36,047 bases of DNA from a virus. Positions within the stretch are counted from its first letter, which is position 1. Each line of letters starts with the position of its first letter. The position numbers were made by a program, and so were the translations under genes. The DNA is taken from the IMG/VR virus record IMGVR_UViG_3300033233_000101, positions 1 to 36,047 of that record; one strand, given 5' to 3'. The notes under the pieces are model-generated. The model saw only the letters and a list, made by a program, of their open reading frames with translations, made no database searches and was not told the DNA's origin. Below are positions 8,015-14,147 of this stretch, piece after piece.

Positions 8015-8152
8015 TTATTCTCCATAAAATTGTTTAACTTTTTTTTCTAATTTTATACGATGCTGGAATTCAGTCCAGTAGCCCGCCCAACCGAGCCCAG
8101 CCAAAGCAATTAAGATAACACCCGCTAAACCCTGAAGTAAATCTGTGTGCAT
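8015..8152 (-). CDS. 45-residue single-span membrane protein
   Basis: A strong AAGGAG site precedes the ATG at 8152. The protein MHTDLLQGLAGVILIALAGL and onward has one transmembrane helix (about 8-26) followed by a basic tail (HRIKLEKKVK). Its last codons overlap the ribosome site and false upstream start of the exported-protein gene, so the two are translated in tandem. It resembles small phage membrane proteins of unknown role. Confidence 0.65.
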   Translation of the reverse strand: MHTDLLQGLAGVILIALAGLGWAGYWTEFQHRIKLEKKVKQFYGE

Positions 8153-8165
8153 ATTGTATCTCCTT

Positions 8166-8246
8166 TTAATTTAGAATTAAAATTATTATTGCAATTATCA
8201 GCGATAAGAAATAAATGATTGCAATTACTTTTTTGATTATTCTCAT
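8166..8246 (-). CDS. 26-residue hydrophobic peptide
   Basis: The frame MRIIKKVIAIIYFLSLIIAI and onward begins four bases after the preceding gene and consists of a short basic N-terminus plus one long Ile-rich membrane helix. Its stop (8166-8168) directly precedes the AAGGAG site of the next micro-protein gene. No distinct ribosome site of its own is obvious, so translation may depend on coupling. It may be a genuine micro-membrane protein; moderate confidence. Confidence 0.45.
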   Translation of the reverse strand: MRIIKKVIAIIYFLSLIIAIIILILN

Positions 8247-8247
8247 T

Positions 8248-8535
8248 TTATTTACCCGGCGCTAATTCGGGAAAATTTTTATCGAACTCATTCAAATATT
8301 TCCGCACCATATTTGGATTGATATTAGCATATTCAAGACACCATTTATAACTAAAAATGCAATCCGTTTTTTTCTCAAACCACTCACGCGCTTCACGCCG
8401 TAAATCATCATCAAAAATTCTTGATTTACGCTTTTGATCTTGCTTCTTTGCAAATAAATCCTGAACGGCTTGCTCTAATACAGCACCAGCCAAACGCCTT
8501 ACCTGCCACTCCCATTCAATAAAATTTTCATTCAT
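8248..8535 (-). CDS. Early protein with C-terminal helix-turn-helix-like motif
   Basis: The 95-residue protein starts MNENFIEWEWQVRRLAGAVL. The segment REWFEKKTDCIFSYKWCLEY followed by NPNMVRKYL recalls the widespread phage family in which a sensor-like 'FSFxxxCxxLGLDPxxVRxxL' motif forms a DNA-binding helix pair. A role in transcription control is therefore plausible. The start overlaps the end of the upstream gene by eight bases. Family resemblance is from memory of the motif only. Confidence 0.6.
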   Translation of the reverse strand: MNENFIEWEWQVRRLAGAVLEQAVQDLFAKKQDQKRKSRIFDDDLRREAREWFEKKTDCIFSYKWCLEYANINPNMVRKYLNEFDKNFPELAPGK

Positions 8536-8701
8536 ATCTAACTTTCGATTGAATAATTTTATGATCAGTTATTTTGCATTTACCAAATTTTGAAAGTGCC
8601 TCCATCCTGCAAAGACGTTTAAACTCATCAACATCATAAGCCCATTTATAAACTCTTTCCCCATTAACAACACCGACGTATTTTTTCTTAATACGTTCCA
8701 T
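8528..8701 (-). CDS. 57-residue early protein
   Basis: The frame from ATG at 8701 reads MERIKKKYVGVVNGERVYKW and ends in KVRYE with the stop inside the next gene. It is basic and small, with a beta-like start and helical middle. The tight overlap with its neighbour (eight bases) and the two-base gap to the gene upstream support a real operon member. No family recognised. Confidence 0.6.
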   Translation of the reverse strand: MERIKKKYVGVVNGERVYKWAYDVDEFKRLCRMEALSKFGKCKITDHKIIQSKVRYE

Positions 8702-8703
8702 TG

Positions 8704-9150
8704 TTACTTCAAATTTTTCACCTGATTAATTAATGGATCTGCCTTACTAACTATCCCGGCTTTTATAACCTCACTATCTTCAATCATACTTTTCCCGATA
8801 GTTTTTATTATATCCAATCGCCCCTCATTTTTACCGTTACAAAATGCTTCATTATAAATTTCTTCATTAGCTTTTTTGAGATTATCAAAAGTATTTTCCA
8901 GATTTTTATTTTCCCTTCTCAATTCCATTAACGCTTGTTCATATTCAATCACCTGTTTGGCAAGGTCATACCATTTCTTTTTTGTCTGGATTAATTCTTT
9001 GATTTTTTGGGTGAGAGTTTCGTGCATATCCACAAGATCACGCTGAAGCTTTTCGTAAAGTAATGAATTGATTTTATAACCAACCGTAAAACTTACGGCA
9101 GCAATCGCAAATAGAAATAATGCGATAACCAAGTAATCCAATGCTTCCAT
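8704..9150 (-). CDS. Membrane-anchored coiled-coil protein
   Basis: This 148-residue protein has one N-terminal transmembrane helix (about 5-25, LVIALFLFAIAAVSFTVGY) and then a long coiled coil (about 35-110) with heptad-like Leu, Ile and Lys spacing. The C-terminus is globular and charged. The start overlaps the stop of the preceding gene as TAATG. The shape suits a membrane-tethered scaffold or an exclusion protein; enzyme motifs are absent. Topology is clear; function is not known. Confidence 0.65.
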   Translation of the reverse strand: MEALDYLVIALFLFAIAAVSFTVGYKINSLLYEKLQRDLVDMHETLTQKIKELIQTKKKWYDLAKQVIEYEQALMELRRENKNLENTFDNLKKANEEIYNEAFCNGKNEGRLDIIKTIGKSMIEDSEVIKAGIVSKADPLINQVKNLK

Positions 9151-9290
9151 TATTCTTTCTCCTTCTTTTTATTTTTTAGGAATCTTTTGAAAATTGCATT
9201 GTAAGCATCCTCACTATTGGCGCTTATTCCAGCTATCATATAAATGAATAGCACGATAAAAACTAAAATCGAAACCAGGATGTCAGTCAT
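9150..9290 (-). CDS. 46-residue single-span membrane protein
   Basis: ATG at 9290 opens MTDILVSILVFIVLFIYMIA, one transmembrane helix, followed by a polar stretch and a very basic tail (KNKKKEKE). It overlaps both neighbours (ATGA with the gene upstream, TAATG with the gene downstream), the mark of a coupled operon. Its own tail codons supply AAGGAG for the coiled-coil gene. Function unknown. Confidence 0.65.
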   Translation of the reverse strand: MTDILVSILVFIVLFIYMIAGISANSEDAYNAIFKRFLKNKKKEKE

Positions 9291-9544
9291 AATTGTATTA
9301 CCTCCGCAACGCTTAAAATTTTTATAAACTTGTATTTACAACCGCACCAATAATCCCACAAATCATTAAATTGTTGAGTATCAATTCTCGAATTAAGTCC
9401 GTTTGGTTTTTGATATGAAATGAATAATGCCAGCCGGACTTTCTCATCCAAAGTTTTTTCATTAAATATTTCACTGTTAGCAAAATCCTGTAATATGTCA
9501 TCTTCGTGTTTTTCACAGCTTACATTATTCAGGATTAAATTCAT
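9287..9544 (-). CDS. Small early protein, unknown
   Basis: The 85-residue acidic protein MNLILNNVSCEKHEDDILQD continues with helical segments and a Trp/Cys-rich end (DLWDYWCGCKYKF). I see no known motif. It lies two genes downstream of the AbrB-like protein in the early operon, with an overlap into the next membrane gene. An in-frame competitor at 9322-9516 looks like a shadow frame. Confidence 0.55.
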   Translation of the reverse strand: MNLILNNVSCEKHEDDILQDFANSEIFNEKTLDEKVRLALFISYQKPNGLNSRIDTQQFNDLWDYWCGCKYKFIKILSVAEVIQL

Positions 9545-9548
9545 TTTT

Positions 9549-9797
9549 TTAACCTATTGCTTCTCGTGATGTAAAGTGTTTTAAATTCTGCACATAGCTG
9601 TCTATTTCGCTATGCGGAACCATCTTTTTACCATTATAAATAACGATTTTAATTTTGCCTGTTCGTACAAATAGATTCTCGAATTCGTTTCTACTGCAGT
9701 TCAATCGGAAGGAAGCTTGCGGAATTGTATATAATTCCCGTGGTGCGGATAATCTTAAGAAATGTCTTATTTCTTTTTTTATCTCATTATCGTTCAT
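9549..9797 (-). CDS. Excisionase-like winged helix-turn-helix protein
   Basis: The frame is open from 9860, but I place the start at the ATG at 9797 (MNDNEIKKE), giving 82 residues. LYTIPQASFRLNCSRNEFEN followed by a turn and KKMVPHSEIDSYVQN matches the pattern of MerR-like HTH_17/excisionase proteins: helix-turn-helix, a short wing, then a helix beginning with an acidic 'SEID'. Such proteins bend DNA at attachment sites or act as regulators. It is transcribed from the early promoter away from the repressor, as expected for a phage Xis. Direct evidence of excision function is lacking. Confidence 0.65.
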   Translation of the reverse strand: MNDNEIKKEIRHFLRLSAPRELYTIPQASFRLNCSRNEFENLFVRTGKIKIVIYNGKKMVPHSEIDSYVQNLKHFTSREAIG

Positions 9798-10011
9798 TGC
9801 TTTGCCCGATGATTGGAGGTTGGATTGAAATAGAATCATCAGGCAATTCATTTTTCGCAAAAATCAAAACATCAATACCGTGCTTCTTTTCACGGTAAAC
9901 CTTTACAAAATCTCCGGCATAAATCTTGTTATCAGAGGCAAAAACCTCCGGCAGCGTTGTCATCAATCCCCTGCCATAAGGTTGGATTTTAATTTCTTTT
10001 ATTTTAATCAT
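9787..10011 (-). CDS. AbrB/MazE-like DNA-binding protein
   Basis: The likely start is the ATG at 10011, just downstream of the early promoter, which gives a protein of about 74 residues. The pattern MIKIKEIKIQPYGRGLMTTL, then PEVF, then AGDFVKVYRE follows the swapped-hairpin AbrB/MazE fold (beta, 'P' turn, helix, 'GDxVxV' strand). As the first gene leftward of the control region it may be the Cro-like early regulator. It overlaps the excisionase-like gene. The longer frame from 10068 would start inside the promoter and is unlikely. Confidence 0.65.
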   Translation of the reverse strand: MIKIKEIKIQPYGRGLMTTLPEVFASDNKIYAGDFVKVYREKKHGIDVLIFAKNELPDDSISIQPPIIGQSNER

Positions 10012-10037
10012 TTTTAATAACCTAAAATTATCTATGG

Positions 10038-10068
10038 CAAATATAGTAAAGGAATGTAAAGTTGTCAA
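10038..10068 (-). promoter_or_regulatory. Early leftward promoter
   Basis: On the minus strand TTGACA (10063-10068) is separated by exactly 17 bases from TATATT (10040-10045), a consensus-quality sigma-70 pair. The -10 extends to TATATTTG, which also fits the Bacteroidota TAnnTTTG element. Transcription would start near 10032 and read the AbrB-like gene at 10011 and the whole early operon. Confidence 0.75.
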
Positions 10069-10073
10069 GTATT

Positions 10074-10125
10074 TTGAAAAATATTTTCAAGAAAGATGTA
10101 AAACTATTAAAAATAGAATAGTTTT
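10074..10125. promoter_or_regulatory. Two candidate repressor operators
   Basis: Between the early promoter and the repressor start lie two perfect inverted repeats: TTGAAAA-ATA-TTTTCAA at 10074-10090 and AAAACTATT-8 bases-AATAGTTTT at 10100-10125. The first sits just upstream of the leftward -35. The second overlaps the place where the rightward promoter must lie. They are the natural operators for the repressor and the AbrB-like protein. Confidence 0.6.
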
Positions 10126-10136
10126 ATATTATAATT

Positions 10137-10538
10137 ATGGATGCAACACAATTAAAACTTGATCAGTTAGTCAATTTATTACTAAATAAAACCGGTCTTA
10201 CGATGGGCGAGCTGGCAAATGTTATTGGAGTTTCCCGGCAGACCTTATCAAATTGGCGCAGTGGGAGGATTGATAATTTGGATCCAAGAACTCAAAAGAA
10301 GATTGATAAAGCGTTTGAAAAGAACCAAAATTGGGGAATAAAATTAGGCAGCATATCTCATTCACATATCGAAATTATCAACACATCTGATGAGGCAACC
10401 TCAAATATAAAATCTAAACTTCCTACCGATAAAGAATTGCAAGATGATGTAATTAAATACCAAATAAATTATATCAAAAATCTGGAAAATCAAATCATAT
10501 ATTTGAAAGAACAATTAAATAAATATGGAAAGAAGTAA
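10137..10538 (+). CDS. Phage repressor, Cro/CI-type helix-turn-helix
   Basis: The 133-residue protein has a helix-turn-helix at about 18-60 (TMGELANVIGVSRQTLSNWR), very close to the HTH_3/XRE pattern. The C-terminal third (about 95-133) is a predicted coiled coil (NLENQIIYLKEQLNKYGKK) for oligomerisation. There is no LexA-like peptidase part, so induction would not go through self-cleavage. The start is only 12 bases after the distal operator and has no clear ribosome site; the message may be leaderless. It begins the rightward lysogeny operon with a membrane protein and the integrase. Confidence 0.85.
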   Translation: MDATQLKLDQLVNLLLNKTGLTMGELANVIGVSRQTLSNWRSGRIDNLDPRTQKKIDKAFEKNQNWGIKLGSISHSHIEIINTSDEATSNIKSKLPTDKELQDDVIKYQINYIKNLENQIIYLKEQLNKYGKK

Positions 10539-10543
10539 AATTT

Positions 10544-10723
10544 ATGTCGATAATAACTTTAATCTTATCTATAATATTTTTATTATTGGGTGGATTCATC
10601 CTTTTTCTGTCAATGATATCCAATAATTTTAATGTTTTGCACTCAGTAGGTTTAATATTGATATCATTGGTATTTTCAATTTATACAATAATAATTGATA
10701 CGGAAAAAAAATCCAAAAGTTAG
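10544..10723 (+). CDS. 59-residue two-span membrane protein in lysogeny operon
   Basis: ATG at 10544 opens MSIITLILSIIFLLLGGFIL, a membrane helix, followed by a polar turn (SNNFN), a second helix (VGLILISLVFSIYTIIIID-like) and a basic end. It starts six bases after the repressor and its stop abuts the integrase start codon (TAGATG). Being in the operon active in the lysogen, it is a candidate superinfection-exclusion protein; this is inference. Confidence 0.65.
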   Translation: MSIITLILSIIFLLLGGFILFLSMISNNFNVLHSVGLILISLVFSIYTIIIDTEKKSKS

Positions 10724-11776
10724 ATGAAACTTCTTTCCATTAATGGACATCTTTATTTATCATACTGGAATAAAAGTAAAGGATATACCTGTAAAGAATC
10801 ACTGCACTTAAAAGATACCCAATTAAACCGCCGTATAGCTCAAAAAATTATTGCAGAAAAAAAACTAATCTATGCAGATGGCTATGTAGAAGTATCCGTA
10901 AATTATATTAAACTTTCCAAAGCCCTGCAGGAATTTCTTGAATACAAAAATCCAAAAACAAAAACCGCCATCACCTATAAATTAGCAGTCAATCATTTAA
11001 TCACAGTTGCAGGTGATAAATTTATTCAGGATTACACTCATAAAGATTATGTAATGCTGCTTAAATATTTCCGTACACCAAAAAAAATTATTGTTGATAC
11101 ACGCAGTAAAAAAGATGAAAAGAAAACTATCACAAAAGCACTTTCACAAAATAGTCAGGCAATTTATACGCGTACATTAAAATCATTGTTCAATTATTTT
11201 TTGAAGCATAAATACATTCAGGAAAATATAATTGAAGCAGTGCCAACCGCCGAAGCAAAGCCAACTCCAATTGATGAAGATGATTTGATTAAGATAATGC
11301 AAGTGCTTAAAAAATACCCGCACCAATATGCGCTTACTTATTTTTTAGTTAATACGGGAATAAGAAAATCCACCGCCCTGGATTTACAATGGCAGGATAT
11401 TGATTGGGAAAATAAATTTATAAAATTTCGGAATATAAAAGTTAAAGGTAAGGAATATACATTTCCCTTAATTCCAAGATTGCAGGAAATACTAAAAACA
11501 CTAACGATAAAAAAGACAGGCAAAGTATTTCCATATAAAAATGATTACGGATTAATATTTTTTAAGCGAGCTCAGAAAAATTTAGAATTGAAAAATCATT
11601 ATAGCATACACAAATTAAAGCATACATTTGTAAGTCAGCTTGTTAATGCGGGAATGAGTTTAGAGGATGTATCAGAACTAACCAATACATCATTAAGGAC
11701 CTTAAAAAAGAATTACCTTAAGATGGATAAAAATCGAATTGCAGAAAAATTACAGAGCATAAAAATTACCTCGTAA
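10724..11776 (+). CDS. int: Tyrosine recombinase (integrase) with altered catalytic residues
   Basis: The 350-residue protein has an arm-binding N-terminus, a SAM-like core-binding domain (about 60-165) and a catalytic domain (about 180-340). Catalytic Arg is in TGIRKSTALDL (R214), the beta-hairpin Lys in NIKVKGKEYTF (241-243), the His in SIHKLKHTF (H296) and the nucleophile Tyr in KKNYLKM (Y331). Two usual residues differ: the Arg of HxxR is Lys (K299), and the LGH His/Trp is missing (LTNTS, 319-323). The gene lies next to the attachment site and is followed by arm-type repeats, so it should act there. Whether the changes reduce activity cannot be told. Confidence 0.9.
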   Translation: MKLLSINGHLYLSYWNKSKGYTCKESLHLKDTQLNRRIAQKIIAEKKLIYADGYVEVSVNYIKLSKALQEFLEYKNPKTKTAITYKLAVNHLITVAGDKFIQDYTHKDYVMLLKYFRTPKKIIVDTRSKKDEKKTITKALSQNSQAIYTRTLKSLFNYFLKHKYIQENIIEAVPTAEAKPTPIDEDDLIKIMQVLKKYPHQYALTYFLVNTGIRKSTALDLQWQDIDWENKFIKFRNIKVKGKEYTFPLIPRLQEILKTLTIKKTGKVFPYKNDYGLIFFKRAQKNLELKNHYSIHKLKHTFVSQLVNAGMSLEDVSELTNTSLRTLKKNYLKMDKNRIAEKLQSIKITS

Positions 11777-12010
11777 TTTTACTCGTTTTTGTTGCTGGAT
11801 AGTGCGGTTTAGTGCAGGCAAGTATCAAAAAACGCTTAAAAAATAAAGAATTCGCACTTAAAATCTTACTTACAAGCAGAGGGTCCGGGGTTCGAATCCC
11901 TGAGCGCCCACTTTGTAAATCCTTATAGGTTAATATCTTATAAGGAATTTTTATTTTATCAGATTTTAACTCAATTTTATTTTTACTCGGTTTTTTACTC
12001 GTTTTTGTTG
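11777..12010 (+). other. Phage attachment site attP with arm-type repeats
   Basis: The core is 11867-11910, CTTACAA followed by the 3' half of a tRNA: anticodon loop with UAC, stem GCAGA, variable GGGTC, T arm CGGGG/TTCGAAT/CCCTG, acceptor AGCGCCC and A73. The 5' half of the tRNA is absent, so this is a phage-borne 3' end for recombination into a tRNA-Val(UAC) gene, not a working tRNA. An identical 18-bp sequence (TTTTACTCGTTTTTGTTG) flanks it at 11777-11794 and 11993-12010, with a partial copy at 11981. These look like integrase arm sites on both sides, as expected for attP rather than attL or attR. Confidence 0.85.
11920..11956 (+). terminator. Stem-loop terminator after the tRNA fragment
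   Basis: TCCTTATA (11920-11927) pairs with TATAAGGA (11939-11946) around an 11-base loop, followed on the plus strand by ATTTTTATTTT. It would stop transcription from the integrase operon and, after integration, could end the rebuilt tRNA-Val transcript. Confidence 0.55.
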
Positions 12011-12018
12011 GCGTTTTG

Positions 12019-12279
12019 TTAGTACCACTTCTTTTTTATTATTATAAATGTACCTATTGAGCCGCCGAGTGCGAAAGAGATTATCTCAAATATGTATTCC
12101 GGGGATTGTATTATGTAATAGAAAAGTAAGTAGCTTATCATTGTATTAAGGAATGAAACTATTGAACTTTTTAAAGCCCATCCATTTTGCACAGATTTAA
12201 CATCAATCGTGCCAAGTATATCCAATATGGCTCCAGCGATAAAATAACCTGCCAATTTTATGATTAAGATTAAATCCAT
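12019..12279 (-). CDS. Small multi-span membrane protein
   Basis: The 86-residue protein has three hydrophobic segments: about 5-22 with a GAILDILGT motif, about 38-58 and about 65-80. It is followed by a Lys-rich end. The layout (membrane helix, 'D-LGT', polar loop, two helices) occurs in small phage and bacterial proteins of unknown function. It is the last gene of the late minus-strand run before attP, where lambdoid phages often carry lysogenic-conversion genes. A holin-like role is possible but unproven. Confidence 0.6.
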   Translation of the reverse strand: MDLILIIKLAGYFIAGAILDILGTIDVKSVQNGWALKSSIVSFLNTMISYLLFYYIIQSPEYIFEIISFALGGSIGTFIIIKKKWY

Positions 12280-12301
12280 TCATATACTTTCTTTTCAGAA
12301 G

Positions 12302-13327
12302 TTATACATAATATTTTCTTGCACGGTAATATTGCTTATCAAAAAATCCAAGCCACTCTGTTTTAAATCTGTTTATCGCACCATCTTTACTTTGCTGGAA
12401 TTCAACTATCCAGCCGCCAACGTGTGCCTCGATTCTTTTCTTACGCATAAATCTTGTTTGATCACAGCCGCAGCCGCCCTGCACAGCTCTAACGTTTCGA
12501 TATGATGGCAGCACTTCTGCTTTGTGATAATGCCCGATTAAAAGTATGTGAGGTTTATCTCCACCTTGCAAACTTTCTATTAACTTTTGAGGTTGGTATG
12601 ATAGCGCATAAGCAGTTCCACCGCCGGCGTGCACGACTCTTAATATTGCATTGCCACGCCTTGCCTGCAAAGTAATATCAGCTTCCATATAACCAAGATA
12701 TTTAAGATCATTCCTGCCAGCCGCCTTAGCTTTCATTTCAAGATATTCGCCGATTATAACTCCCTCACGTTGCTGATACCATCCTTCGTGATCATCACCT
12801 GCAATAAAATTTATTGTGATGTTTTTTCTTTGCGGATAATTTTTAATAAAGTAATCAATCTGATTTGTCATACCAAAAGTATGAATATCAAGTTTATTAA
12901 AAGAAGCTTCGCCATCTATCCAGTTGCCGCCGTTATAAACCTGAGTAATGCCTTCCTGTTCATATATATCAAAGATTGCATTTAACACATCCAGCCGCTC
13001 CGCTTTATTGCATAAATGATCATCTGTAATAAATCCAAATTTGTAAGTTTTATTTTCAAACTCTTTCAAATCAATTTTATGAGTTCCGCCTGTTTTAACT
13101 TCCGAGCTAAGATGCGCCTCGCCATCTTTTATATTAACATTAAATTTTTGCGCGGTTAATTCATCCAGGATTGCCTCAATTATTGCAGGCGATCTTTTGT
13201 ATTTATTTGCAAGCGAAATGAGACTAACCGGTTTTTTAATATCCTTTTTTATGGATTCGATAAGCTTAAATCTTTCATTAAGATCCTTATCGGTTTTCCC
13301 ATCAATTTTAAATTCAATTTTGCTCAT
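12302..13327 (-). CDS. Calcineurin-like metallophosphoesterase with N-terminal winged helix
   Basis: The 341-residue protein has two parts. Residues about 15-75 (SLISLANKYKRSPAIIEAIL) look like a winged helix-turn-helix. From about 95 on all metallophosphoesterase motifs follow in order: TDDHL (D-x-H), NGGNWIDG in place of GDxxD, AGDDHEG (GN-H-E type), VVHAGGG, and GHYHKAEV. These residues form a two-metal site that hydrolyses phosphodiester or phosphomonoester bonds; the substrate is not evident. The start overlaps the stop of the upstream gene by four bases (ATGA). A nuclease or nucleotide-processing role late in infection is plausible. Confidence 0.85.
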   Translation of the reverse strand: MSKIEFKIDGKTDKDLNERFKLIESIKKDIKKPVSLISLANKYKRSPAIIEAILDELTAQKFNVNIKDGEAHLSSEVKTGGTHKIDLKEFENKTYKFGFITDDHLCNKAERLDVLNAIFDIYEQEGITQVYNGGNWIDGEASFNKLDIHTFGMTNQIDYFIKNYPQRKNITINFIAGDDHEGWYQQREGVIIGEYLEMKAKAAGRNDLKYLGYMEADITLQARRGNAILRVVHAGGGTAYALSYQPQKLIESLQGGDKPHILLIGHYHKAEVLPSYRNVRAVQGGCGCDQTRFMRKKRIEAHVGGWIVEFQQSKDGAINRFKTEWLGFFDKQYYRARKYYV

Positions 13328-13578
13328 ATCTGTTCCTGGAATGCTTTTATGGTTTTAAGATTTCCAAAATATATTTTATTTTTTAAATCCAAATAATAGC
13401 CCGGCAATTTGGATTTTATAAATGTCCGCATATGCCCTGAAGTTAAATTAAGTTTTTCCGCTAATCCATTGGAGGATAATAATTCACCATCGGGAAGTTT
13501 ATCTAAAAACTTTTTAATTTTTACAACATCATATCCGATGGTTGGTTTTATCTTTTTTCCATCAACTTTAAATTTCAT
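13324..13578 (-). CDS. Small winged-helix-like protein
   Basis: 84 residues. GELLSSNGLAEKLNLTSGHM followed by RTFIKSKLPGYYL resembles a helix-turn-helix with a short wing. The ends are basic and the gene is coupled to the phosphoesterase gene, whose own N-terminus looks similar (see findings). A DNA-binding partner role is likely; target unknown. Confidence 0.6.
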   Translation of the reverse strand: MKFKVDGKKIKPTIGYDVVKIKKFLDKLPDGELLSSNGLAEKLNLTSGHMRTFIKSKLPGYYLDLKNKIYFGNLKTIKAFQEQI

Positions 13579-13586
13579 ATAATTAC

Positions 13587-14120
13587 CTATTTTTGTGTTT
13601 GAAAATATTTTAATAAGTCCTTATCGTAATTGTTTTGAGCAAAGCCCTTGCCGTTATATTGCATTGCTATGGATTGAAAGTTTTGCTTTTGCAGTGCATC
13701 TAAAAATTTACCATCATTATATCTTACACAAAATAAACAGAAATCTCTTATCTGAATTTCTTCACTATCCTGCCAGGCCTCAATCATATCATCTATAATT
13801 TCATAATTAAGTAAAGGATATTGCCAGCCCATTATTTGAGCAATGCCCCAGCTCGTGCTTATCATTACAATTTCATCAACATTATGGACTCTTATCCAGC
13901 TTGCTTTAAGTCCGGGTAATTGCGGATGTCTTTGTTTGATATTTAATAAAACATCTCTAAATCCGGTTAAGATTGATTTTTCTAATCTCTTTTTAAGATT
14001 GCCTTTATCATCATATCCCTGCTGATTAGATTCCTTCATCAAAATAGCAGCAAGAATTCGCCAATCAAGATGATACTGATCCGCAAATTCTTTTAATATT
14101 TCTTTTGATTTTTCTTGCAT
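13587..14120 (-). CDS. Endolysin, N-acetylmuramidase family
   Basis: The 177-residue protein matches the phage N-acetylmuramidase (DUF3380) pattern: LAAILMKESN with the catalytic Glu at about 30, the TSWGIAQIMGW signature at about 89-99 and the terminal YNGKGFAQNNYDKDLLKYF. It cleaves peptidoglycan between MurNAc and GlcNAc. There is no signal peptide, so it needs a holin for access to the wall, and three candidate holin-like proteins lie upstream. No separate cell-wall binding domain is seen. Call is firm. Confidence 0.88.
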   Translation of the reverse strand: MQEKSKEILKEFADQYHLDWRILAAILMKESNQQGYDDKGNLKKRLEKSILTGFRDVLLNIKQRHPQLPGLKASWIRVHNVDEIVMISTSWGIAQIMGWQYPLLNYEIIDDMIEAWQDSEEIQIRDFCLFCVRYNDGKFLDALQKQNFQSIAMQYNGKGFAQNNYDKDLLKYFQTQK

Positions 14121-14147
14121 AATTGTTCCGTAAACATTTATGATTTT

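Noticed and set aside
11867-11910. A functional tRNA-Val gene
   Set aside because: Only the 3' half from the anticodon loop on is present; the D arm and 5' acceptor are missing.
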